From assembly GCA_026785645.1 (NCBI GenBank), contig JAJAZM010000011.1, positions 1 through 11,082 of the forward strand: DNA of 11,082 nucleotides. Direction: 5' to 3'. Source of the DNA: Sphingomonas bacterium. Its GTDB lineage: Bacteria; Pseudomonadota; Alphaproteobacteria; Sphingomonadales; Sphingomonadaceae. Below, piece after piece: positions 5,238-11,082 of this stretch. Made by a program: the position numbers and the translations under genes. The notes under the pieces are model-generated. The model did no database searches and was not told the DNA's origin. It saw only the letters and a list, made by a program, of their open reading frames with translations. Position 1 is the stretch's first letter. The number at the start of each line of letters is the position of its first letter.

Positions 5238-6509
5238 ATGGGCAGAGATGATCCGGGAGCGTTCGCAGCCCGAGCTTCGCGTGGGAGCGGGGATGGCGAT
5301 CGCTTGCTGTGCGATGTCACACAGAGCTGGTCGGCAGTCGGCGGCGGGGTCGGCACCTATCTTCGCCACAAGCGCCAGCATATCCTCGATCACACCCCTC
5401 ACCGTCACCTGTTGATCGTTCCGGGCGAGATTGACGAGGTGATCGAGAACGGGCGGACGATTACCGCCACGGTCGCCTCGCCCAAGGTGCCGGGAAGCCC
5501 CAATTACCGCCTGCTGCTGCGCTCGTGGCAGGTGCGGCGACTGCTCGAGCGGTTCACACCCGACCTGATCGAATGCCAGGATGCGTATAATTTGCCGTGG
5601 GCGGCAATCGGCCATGCCCGGAGACACCCAGGAACCGCCTTGGTCGCGGCCTACATGACCGATTTCCCGACAGTCTATGTCGAGCGGCCATTCGCCAAGG
5701 TGGTGGGCGAGAGCCTGGCCGGCGCGGCATCGCGGCTATGCTATTGGTATTGCGGCAAGCTCTACAGCAAGTTCGACCTGGTTTACGCTTTGTCCGAAAA
5801 TGGCGGCGCGGCGAAGTTGCGCGATCTCGGGCTCGACCCGGTCGAGATTGTCCCGCTGGGAGTCGAACTTGGCGAATTCTCGCCCGATTGCCGCGATGCT
5901 TCGCTTCGCCGCTCGCTTGGCGTGGCCGATGACGCGCCGCTGCTCATTTATGCCGGGCGGCTCGATAGCGAAAAGCGCGCGCAGGCGGTGGTCGATGCGT
6001 TCGCGTTGCTTCCCGACAGCCTTGGCGCGCATCTCGTATTGCTCGGCGACGGCCCGCTGCGCGAGCAATTCCTGGCGCTCGATGCGCCGCGGCTGCACGC
6101 GCCCGGCTACGTCAAGGGCCGGTCCGAACTCGCCCGCTGGCTGGCTAGCGCCGACCTCTACGTGTCGGGCATGGCCGACGAGACGTTCGGCATTTCGATC
6201 ATCGAGGCGCAGGCATCGGGGCTTCCGGTAGTCGGGGTCGCGGCCGGCGCAATGGTCGATCGGGTCGACGACAGCATCGGCCGGCTTGGCCCGGTCGACG
6301 ACAGCGCGGCAATGGCCGCCAACATCCTCGACCTGTGGTCGGGTGATCTTGCGGCGATGCGACAGCGGACGCTGGCCCACGCACGCCAGTTCGGATGGGA
6401 CAAGAGCATGGACATCTTGTTCGGCCAGATTTACCCGCTGGCCTTGCGCCAGGTCGGGCAGCGCAATTCGCCGCGGCCCGGGTTGGTACCTGCTATCAAC
6501 CGGGCCTGA
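5238..6509 (+). CDS. Glycosyltransferase family 4 (GT-B fold)
   Basis: This 423-residue protein is a retaining GT4-type glycosyltransferase. The N-terminal domain has the glycine-rich SAVGGGVGTYLRHK loop (Gly35-Gly39), and VAAYMTDFPTVYVERPF fits acceptor-side elements of lipid- or mannose-directed GT4 enzymes. The C-terminal nucleotide-sugar domain has IYAGRLDSEKR with Arg241 and Lys246, LLGDGPLR, and the E-x7-E motif DETFGISIIEAQASG with Glu315 and Glu323. The donor and acceptor cannot be told; mannosyl transfer to a lipid or polysaccharide is a reasonable guess. The Shine-Dalgarno for ATG 5238 is weak and the first 20 residues look unconserved, so translation may start further in, for example at TTG 5304. 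It stands alone after a terminator, with a 65-base gap to the next gene. Confidence 0.88.
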   Translation: MGRDDPGAFAARASRGSGDGDRLLCDVTQSWSAVGGGVGTYLRHKRQHILDHTPHRHLLIVPGEIDEVIENGRTITATVASPKVPGSPNYRLLLRSWQVRRLLERFTPDLIECQDAYNLPWAAIGHARRHPGTALVAAYMTDFPTVYVERPFAKVVGESLAGAASRLCYWYCGKLYSKFDLVYALSENGGAAKLRDLGLDPVEIVPLGVELGEFSPDCRDASLRRSLGVADDAPLLIYAGRLDSEKRAQAVVDAFALLPDSLGAHLVLLGDGPLREQFLALDAPRLHAPGYVKGRSELARWLASADLYVSGMADETFGISIIEAQASGLPVVGVAAGAMVDRVDDSIGRLGPVDDSAAMAANILDLWSGDLAAMRQRTLAHARQFGWDKSMDILFGQIYPLALRQVGQRNSPRPGLVPAINRA

Positions 6510-6574
6510 GCGGCCATTCAATCGCGGTTCAGCCGGGGTCGCCACTGTGCCGCCACCATTCGGGGAGTGATAGT

Positions 6575-7453
6575 TTGTCGATTATCAAGCAGCTAGGGCT
6601 GGCAGCGAGCGTCATGCTTGCGGTTCCGGTTGCGGCGCAGGTCGCGCCGACAGCACCGGCAGCACCGGCAAGCAACCCGGCCAAGCCCGACCATATTGTC
6701 GTTGGAGCAACGCCCGACCGAGTGACGCAGGTTGAGCGCTGCCAGGGCCGCAAATTCGAAACGCTGGTTGAAATCGACCCGGTAAAAAAGCGCACGACCA
6801 GGATTAAATTATGCGCCAACCCCGGATCTTCCGATGCCGACTGGGTGAAGACGCTCCAGGCAGCGGTGGCCCAGATCGAACAGCGCAACATGCCGCCCGA
6901 GCCCCGCGAAAAACTGATCGGCGAACTCAGGAACGAGATTGCCAAATATGCGCCAGCATCGAAATCGACGACAGTGGCGCCGTCCGCCGCTTTCACCATG
7001 AGCGGCCGCGGTGCGTCCAAATCACTGATTGCACCCGCCGAACGGTTTGAGACATCGACCCTCCCGCCGCTGCTGCCGCGCAAGCTGGCGACGACCGGGA
7101 CCGCCGCGATCGATGCGCCACTTCACAAGCCAATGAGCATCCGGATCAAATGCCTCGCGCGGCGAGAATCTGGTCCCGGCACAACTTGCGATTATTTCGA
7201 ACGCGGCACGACGCTTGCGATCAGCGCGGTCGTGGGACTGGAAGACGGCGGCACGCTGCGCTTCCTGCGGCGCGGCGAAGCCCGGGGTGAAGTCGTCCTG
7301 GCGGCGATGCAGCCGGGTCAGACGTCCCGCGTTTCGCTGCCGGTCGAGCTATGCCGCGGCGTTGCCAACACCAAATTCGAGATCGAATTGCTCGGCCCCA
7401 AATCGGCCGGCGCGGCGGCCGCCCGGTTCGGACCCTACAGATTGCGCTGCTGA
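6575..7453 (+). CDS. Unrecognised exported protein with six cysteines (TTG start)
   Basis: I do not recognise the family. The open frame extends upstream, but the likely start is TTG 6575: it has GGGGAG at 6562-6567 seven bases before it and gives a proper signal peptide, MSIIKQLGLAASVMLAVPVAA, cleaved before QVAP. The 292-residue product then has an Ala/Pro-rich linker (residues 24-38), a segment CQGRKFETLVEIDPVKKRTT, a helical stretch QAAVAQIEQRNMPPEPREKL, and a C-terminal beta-rich region with LEDGGTLRFLRRGEARGEV, ending in FGPYRLRC. Six cysteines in the mature chain could form three disulfides, which suits a periplasmic or surface protein. It follows the glycosyltransferase by 65 bases and precedes the MBL hydrolase by 65 bases, so the three may share a transcript. 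Confidence 0.75.
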   Translation: MSIIKQLGLAASVMLAVPVAAQVAPTAPAAPASNPAKPDHIVVGATPDRVTQVERCQGRKFETLVEIDPVKKRTTRIKLCANPGSSDADWVKTLQAAVAQIEQRNMPPEPREKLIGELRNEIAKYAPASKSTTVAPSAAFTMSGRGASKSLIAPAERFETSTLPPLLPRKLATTGTAAIDAPLHKPMSIRIKCLARRESGPGTTCDYFERGTTLAISAVVGLEDGGTLRFLRRGEARGEVVLAAMQPGQTSRVSLPVELCRGVANTKFEIELLGPKSAGAAAARFGPYRLRC

Positions 7454-7518
7454 CGGCTCGGCCAGTGACCGGCGAAGGGACTTTGCGTAGGCCGGGCGTC
7501 CGTGGCAGGAGTTTGGGC

Positions 7519-8376
7519 GTGGATGTCCCTTATGCCTTCCTCGAGACGCTTGAGCCCGGCATCGGCCGGCTGCTCGCCCGCAATCCCTCGCCTTACACCT
7601 ATACCGGCACCCAGACATATTTAGCGGGCACAGGGGACGAGGTCGTGGTGATCGATCCCGGTCCTGCCATCCCCGAGCATGTCGCGGCGATCGTCGCTGC
7701 GGCGGGCGAGCGGCGGATCGCGGCGATCGCCTGCACCCACACCCACCGCGACCATTCGCCAGCCGCGAAATTGCTCAAGGCGGCGACTGGCGCGCCGATC
7801 ATCGGCTGCGCGGCGCTCGCCCTCGCCAGCGTCGGCCCGCGCGCCGATGCAAGCTTCGACGGGGATTATGCGCCGGACCAGGTGCTGGCCGATGGCGAGG
7901 CGATCGCGTTCGGTGAGGGCGAGCAACTGATCGCCGTGGCCACTCCCGGCCACACCTCGAACCACCTCTGCTACGCCTATCGAGAAGCGCTGTTCACCGG
8001 CGACCATGTGATGGGCTGGTCGACCACGGTGGTGGTCCCGCCCGATGGCGACATGGGCCTGTTCATGGGCAGCCTCAACATGCTTCGCGCCCGCGACGAC
8101 CGCGTGTTTTATCCCGCCCACGGCGCGCCGGTAACCAACACCCAGCAATTCCTGCGCGGCCTAATCGGCCATCGGATGCAACGTGAGAAGCAGATCGTCC
8201 GGCTGGTCGGGGAGGGCAAAGCCGCAATCCCCGACATCGTCGACGCCGCTTATCCCGGCCTCGACCCGCGCCTGATCCCCGCGGCCGGCGGATCGGTGTG
8301 GGCGCATTTGTTGGACCTTGAGCGGCGCGGAATGGTTACATCGGACGGAGAGACATGGACGCTGACCCGAACCTGA
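7519..8376 (+). CDS. MBL-fold metallo-hydrolase, LACTB2-like
   Basis: The product belongs to the metallo-beta-lactamase superfamily branch that includes LACTB2 and related glyoxalase II-like hydrolases. It begins PYAFLETLEPGIGRLLARNP with the family's PSPYTYTGTQTYLAGTG block. Metal ligands are complete: CTHTHRDHSPAA gives His74, His76, Asp78 and His79, PGHTSNH gives His145, TGDHVMGW gives Asp162, and PAHGAPV gives His201. The C-terminal 80 residues (HRMQREKQIVRLV, then AAGGSVWAHLLDLERRG) look like the winged-helix end found in this branch. LACTB2 itself is an endoribonuclease in animals; the bacterial substrate is unknown. I chose GTG 7519 because AGGAG at 7507-7511 is seven bases away, giving 285 residues. 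No signal peptide is seen, so it is cytoplasmic. It overlaps the next gene by 22 bases. Confidence 0.88.
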   Translation: MDVPYAFLETLEPGIGRLLARNPSPYTYTGTQTYLAGTGDEVVVIDPGPAIPEHVAAIVAAAGERRIAAIACTHTHRDHSPAAKLLKAATGAPIIGCAALALASVGPRADASFDGDYAPDQVLADGEAIAFGEGEQLIAVATPGHTSNHLCYAYREALFTGDHVMGWSTTVVVPPDGDMGLFMGSLNMLRARDDRVFYPAHGAPVTNTQQFLRGLIGHRMQREKQIVRLVGEGKAAIPDIVDAAYPGLDPRLIPAAGGSVWAHLLDLERRGMVTSDGETWTLTRT

Positions 8377-9077
8377 CCCGCACGTTCAATGACCGGCGCC
8401 TGATCATCGGCGTGGTGATCGCGGCATTGCTCGTGCTCGCCTATTTCTATTGGCAGCGCCGCGCCGCGCAGCAAGAAGAATATCAGACCAGCCTCGGCCT
8501 CGCTCGCGTGCTGTCGGCGACGTTCGAAGCGACCGACAAGCTCGAGGTCGGGCGGGTCGATGGAGCGCTTGACGTGACCACGGTCGACCCCGGCCTGTTC
8601 CGCTTCCTTCGCTCGGCGCAGAAAGCGACCTTGCCTTATTCGGTCGCCTACCAGCTCGACCTCGGCGATCTCGATACCGGCGATTATCGTTGGGATGCGG
8701 AGAAGCGCATCCTTCGCGTGACGATCCCCGACGTCGTCCCGACCACCCCTAATATCGACGAAACCAAGCGCCGGACGCTCGCCACTGACGGCATGTTCGT
8801 CACCCGCGAGGCCTATGATAATCTCAACCGCCGAGCCGCGACGCTTGCGACCCGCGCCGCGACCACCGAGGCGAAGAAGCCGGTCCACCTCAACGCCGCG
8901 CGCGCCAATGCTCGGAAGTCGGTCGCGAAACTGCTCGAGACCCCGCTTTCGGTCGCCGGACTGGGCGATGTGACGGTCGAGGTCGCCTTCCCCTTTGACG
9001 GCGTGGCGAGGAGCGAGCAATGGGACGTCAGCCCGTCGATCGAAGAGGTGCTGGCGCGGCATAAGGCTGACCAGTGA
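8355..9077 (+). CDS. Membrane-anchored DUF4230 protein
   Basis: This 240-residue protein has a short basic N-terminus, one transmembrane helix at about residues 16-33 (LIIGVVIAALLVLAYFYW), and then a soluble domain that would lie in the periplasm. The soluble part fits DUF4230: LPYSVAYQLDLGDLDTGDYR, then RILRVTIPDVVPTTPNIDE, and a late LLETPLSVAGLGDVTVEVAF. The function of DUF4230 is unknown to me. The gene begins inside the end of the MBL hydrolase gene (22-base overlap) with GGAGAG just before its ATG, which suggests coordinated expression. The stop is 19 bases before the nadA start. A pairing of DUF4230 with the MBL hydrolase may be meaningful or may only reflect a shared operon. Confidence 0.85.
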   Translation: MDADPNLTRTFNDRRLIIGVVIAALLVLAYFYWQRRAAQQEEYQTSLGLARVLSATFEATDKLEVGRVDGALDVTTVDPGLFRFLRSAQKATLPYSVAYQLDLGDLDTGDYRWDAEKRILRVTIPDVVPTTPNIDETKRRTLATDGMFVTREAYDNLNRRAATLATRAATTEAKKPVHLNAARANARKSVAKLLETPLSVAGLGDVTVEVAFPFDGVARSEQWDVSPSIEEVLARHKADQ

Positions 9078-9096
9078 GCATGTGGAGAATGATGAA

Positions 9097-10098
9097 GTGA
9101 CCGCCCAACCGACGAATTTGAAGGGCCTCGACCTGCTCGCCGAGATCGCGCGCCTCAAGACGACACGCAACGCGGTCATCCTCGCCCATTATTACCAGAA
9201 GTCCGAGATCCAGGACCTCGCCGATTTTGTCGGCGACAGCCTCGATCTGTCGCGCAAGGCGGCCGCGACCGACGCCGATGTGATCGCTTTCTGCGGGGTC
9301 CGCTTCATGGCCGAGACCGCCAAAATCCTCAGCCCCGAAAAGATCGTCATCCTGCCCGACATGGACGCCGGCTGCAGCCTCGAAGATTCGTGCCCGCCCG
9401 ACCAGTTCAAGGCGTTTCGGGAAGCCAATCCAGACCATATCGCGCTGACCTACATCAATTGCTCGGCCGAGGTGAAAGCGCTGTCGGACATCATCGTCAC
9501 CTCGTCGTCGGCCGAAGCGATCCTCAGCCAGATCCCCAAGGACCAGAAGATCATCTTCGGCCCCGACCGCCATCTCGGCGGGTATCTCGCCCGGCGGTTC
9601 GAGCGCGAGATGCTGCTGTGGCCGGGGATCTGCATCGTCCACCAGGCCTTTTCGGAAACCGAATTACTGAAATTGAAGGCGCAATATCCCGGCGCCCCGG
9701 TCGCGGCGCATCCCGAATGCCCACCGCACATCATCGACCATGCCGACATGGTCGGATCGACCAGCGCGATCCTCAAATTCGCGGTCGACAGCCCGGCGCA
9801 GACCATCCTCGTCGCGACCGAGCCGCACATCATCCACCAGATGGAGAAAGCCGCGCCGCACAAGACGTTCATCGGCACCCCGGGCGGCGACGGCAATTGC
9901 AACTGCAACATGTGCCCGTACATGGCGCTCAACACACTCGAGAAGCTTTACGTCGCGCTGCGTGATCTAAAGCCGCAGATCGAGATGAGCACCACGCTGA
10001 TGGACGCCGCCCGGGTGCCGTTGCAACGGATGCTCGACATGGCCGGGCATACCGTCGGGCAGGGCGACGTCGGGCGGCCGAAGATCAGCGGCGACTGA
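9097..10098 (+). CDS. nadA: Quinolinate synthase A
   Basis: NadA condenses iminoaspartate with dihydroxyacetone phosphate to make quinolinate, the second step of de novo NAD synthesis from aspartate; it is cytosolic and carries a [4Fe-4S] cluster. The family blocks are all present: VILAHYYQKSEIQDLADFVG, FCGVRFMAETAKIL, GCSLEDSCP, FGPDRHLGGYLARR, HPECPPHIIDHADMVGSTS and GTPGGDGNCNCNMCPYM. The cluster ligands are expected to be Cys122 (INCSAE), Cys208 (PECPP) and one of the final group, most likely Cys273. GTG 9097 is taken as the start because GGAG at 9084-9087 precedes it and homology begins there; GTG 9082 is an alternative. At 333 residues the length is normal. The NadB and NadC partners are not in the window. 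Confidence 0.95.
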   Translation: MTAQPTNLKGLDLLAEIARLKTTRNAVILAHYYQKSEIQDLADFVGDSLDLSRKAAATDADVIAFCGVRFMAETAKILSPEKIVILPDMDAGCSLEDSCPPDQFKAFREANPDHIALTYINCSAEVKALSDIIVTSSSAEAILSQIPKDQKIIFGPDRHLGGYLARRFEREMLLWPGICIVHQAFSETELLKLKAQYPGAPVAAHPECPPHIIDHADMVGSTSAILKFAVDSPAQTILVATEPHIIHQMEKAAPHKTFIGTPGGDGNCNCNMCPYMALNTLEKLYVALRDLKPQIEMSTTLMDAARVPLQRMLDMAGHTVGQGDVGRPKISGD

Positions 10099-10112
10099 AG
10101 AAAGCGCCTAGC

Positions 10113-10165
10113 GTCCGGGTCTGGGTCGAATGCGGAATGTCCGCTTAGGGTGGAAAGCGGACGTT
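10113..10165. repeat. Left palindromic repeat cluster (sphingomonad-type dispersed repeat)
   Basis: The core copy is at 10136-10165 and agrees with the copy at 10795-10824 at 25 of 30 positions by eye. It folds as GTCCGCTT (10139-10146) against AAGCGGAC (10155-10162). Directly upstream, 10113-10136 looks like a further, degenerate copy (GTCCGGGTCTGGGTCGAATG and onward). Downstream, GTCCGCT at 10173-10179 could pair with AGCGGAC at 10156-10162, so two hairpins would compete. The unit has the look of a dispersed intergenic palindrome common in sphingomonads. Confidence 0.75.
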
Positions 10166-10190
10166 AGGAAAAGTCCGCTAAGCCGGACAA

Positions 10191-10796
10191 ATGTCAATGA
10201 CGGACCAGCGGCAACTCGCGCATCGGCTTTCGGGAACAGCACCCGACGAAGCCCTTGCGGTCGCTCGTAAAATCAAGGACGCTTGGTTCAGGTGCCAAGC
10301 GCTCTCCCAAGTCGCCCGATACTGGCCGCATGGGGATTATAACCGTCTCCTCAAAGAGGCGCTGGCGGCAGCCAACTCGCAAGACGACGTATATAAGCAG
10401 GTGACCGTCTCCGCATGGCCGATAAGAGCTCATCTGGAACGCGGAAGTCCATCCTCAGCCAAAAGCATTGTCGAGAAATGCGCAGAGGCGGCCTCAAGCA
10501 TTGAGAACATGGGCAGCCGTTCCGAAGCGCTGTTCATGGTTTTTCAGGCAGCCAAGCCAGGTGCAGCAGACCTTTGGAAACCTGCATTTTGGGCCCTCGT
10601 GAAGGCTACTGAGCCGACGCTGGCATGGCGTCAGCTAAGGAACATCCGAGATGTCATTGCAATGGTGGCGGGTGATGACCCCCAGCTAGTGCAGACTGCC
10701 CTTAGCAAGCTCACGGACGAGAAGACTATTTCCGCCATCAAGCGTGACGTCGAGAAAAAAAGGCGCGCACAGCCGAGGCCATTCTTCTGGGTCTAA
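10191..10796 (+). CDS. Unrecognised all-helical protein, HEAT/TPR-like
   Basis: The 201-residue product is not one I can name. It looks almost entirely helical, with repeated short motifs of the type DEALAVARKIKDAWFRCQAL and LSQVARYW, then NRLLKEALAAANS and SRSEALFMVFQAAKPGAAD. This pattern suggests an alpha-solenoid, so protein binding is the likely kind of role. There is no signal peptide, membrane helix or visible catalytic motif, and the C-terminus is basic (DVEKKRRAQPRPFFWV). Codon use differs from neighbouring genes: ATA-AGA, AGT-CCA-TCC-TCA and several AGG codons occur, suggesting a different history. ATG 10191 has no good Shine-Dalgarno sequence, and ATG 10197 is an alternative. The gene sits between two copies of a palindromic repeat, and the TAA stop takes its AA from the right copy. 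Confidence 0.72.
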   Translation: MSMTDQRQLAHRLSGTAPDEALAVARKIKDAWFRCQALSQVARYWPHGDYNRLLKEALAAANSQDDVYKQVTVSAWPIRAHLERGSPSSAKSIVEKCAEAASSIENMGSRSEALFMVFQAAKPGAADLWKPAFWALVKATEPTLAWRQLRNIRDVIAMVAGDDPQLVQTALSKLTDEKTISAIKRDVEKKRRAQPRPFFWV

Positions 10797-10824
10797 TGTC
10801 CGCAATGGGTCGAAAGCGGACGTG
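10795..10824. repeat. Right copy of the palindromic repeat
   Basis: This 30-base copy matches 10136-10165 in the same orientation, differing at five positions. GTCCGC at 10798-10803 pairs with GCGGAC at 10816-10821 around a 12-base loop. Read on the minus strand it encodes VRFRPIADI, a spurious peptide I associate with sphingomonad intergenic repeats. Its first two bases are the last two of the upstream gene's TAA stop codon. The 189 bases from 10825 to 11013 hold no gene I can support; GCCGCCTG at 10858-10865 and CAGGCGGC at 10912-10919 form a distant 8-bp inverted repeat. Confidence 0.75.
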
Positions 10825-11013
10825 ACGGTCGGGCGTCAGGAAGGGCCGGTAAGTGCAGCCGCCTGTCAGAGAACCGCCGATGAGACTTGCCGCCGCCGGT
10901 CCGTGGCGACGCAGGCGGCGACGGATGCAGGCACGAATCCCACAATTTGCAAGGCCAGGAGCCAAAGCCATGCGCGGGGCGTTGGCACATCACAGACTCA
11001 CCAGGAGCAGATC

Positions 11014-11082
11014 ATGGTCGCGCGATTGAAACCCCTTGCGCACCAGGTCATCGTGATCACCGGCGCAAGCTCCGGCCACGGG
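11014..11082 (+). CDS. N-terminus of an SDR family oxidoreductase (3' end outside window)
   Basis: Only the first 23 residues are present: a short lead, MVARLKPLAHQ, then VIVITGASSGHG, the first beta strand and the TGxxxGxG cofactor loop of short-chain dehydrogenases/reductases. The ATG is supported by AGGAG at 11003-11007, six bases upstream. The residue before the last glycine of the loop is His where Ile or Leu is usual (GIG); the motif itself permits any residue there. The catalytic Tyr-x-x-x-Lys lies beyond the window, so neither substrate nor activity can be judged. Confidence 0.85.
   Translation, partial: MVARLKPLAHQVIVITGASSGHG

Noticed and set aside
4749..5627. Long minus-strand open frame of 292 codons
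   Set aside because: It runs antisense through the glutaredoxin and glycosyltransferase genes and across the terminator; its residues are Arg/His-rich as expected from an antisense frame in GC-rich DNA.
10858..10919. GCCGCCTG / CAGGCGGC inverted repeat as transposon ends or attachment site
   Set aside because: Only 8 bp with 46 bases between, no target duplication and no recombinase gene; likely chance in GC-rich sequence.
10738..10993. Minus-strand open frames containing VRFRPIADI
   Set aside because: These are translations of the palindromic repeat, a familiar source of spurious annotated proteins, not genes.
10970..11029. Possible 19-residue upstream ORF (with AGGAG at 10957-10961) overlapping the SDR start out of frame
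   Set aside because: Such a short frame is easily met by chance and no leader-peptide feature, such as codon runs or alternative hairpins, is visible.
11064..11082. His in the SDR cofactor loop (SSGHG) as an inactivating change
   Set aside because: The TGxxxGxG motif tolerates any residue at that position, and the rest of the protein is outside the window.

Overview
The window reads as ordinary chromosomal DNA of an alphaproteobacterium, most likely a sphingomonad (Sphingomonas or a close relative). The signs are GC-rich codon use with dense ATGA/GTGA gene overlaps, an ATP synthase inhibitor zeta (DUF1476) gene, an outer-membrane barrel protein ending in polyproline and EPERG, and a palindromic repeat whose spurious translation (VRFRPIADI) I recall from many sphingomonad genomes. 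The genus call is inference. All intact genes lie on the + strand.

Region 1 (1-2903) is a tight operon: the C-terminus of a membrane protein, the B subunit of a 3-oxoacid CoA-transferase (scoB), a small DUF6694-like lipoprotein, an exported metallo-beta-lactamase-fold hydrolase of the N-acyl homoserine lactonase type, and a zinc-independent NADPH:quinone oxidoreductase-type MDR enzyme. Every junction is overlapping or nearly so. The A subunit partner of scoB is not visible and probably lies upstream.

Region 2 (2904-4021) holds a short minus-strand relic of an HD-GYP domain, then a signal-peptide beta-barrel protein with two polyproline tracts and a strong intrinsic terminator.

Region 3 (4103-5050) is a compact housekeeping cluster: ATP synthase zeta inhibitor, BolA-family protein and monothiol CGFS glutaredoxin (Grx4). 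The last two are the known [2Fe-2S]-sharing pair. It closes with a hairpin terminator.

Region 4 (5238-10098) runs in one direction: a GT4 glycosyltransferase, an unrecognised exported protein with six cysteines and a TTG start, a LACTB2-like MBL hydrolase, a membrane-anchored DUF4230 protein overlapping it, and quinolinate synthase (nadA).

Region 5 (10099-11082) looks like accessory material between nadA and the start of an SDR oxidoreductase. A 201-residue all-helical protein with less GC-biased codon use is closely bracketed by two same-orientation copies of the palindromic repeat, and the downstream copy contributes part of its stop codon.

I found no tRNA, rRNA, CRISPR array, transposase or integrase, and no clear new defence or metabolic system. 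The best leads are the repeat-bracketed gene, the HD-GYP relic, and the exported lactonase-like enzyme in the scoB operon.
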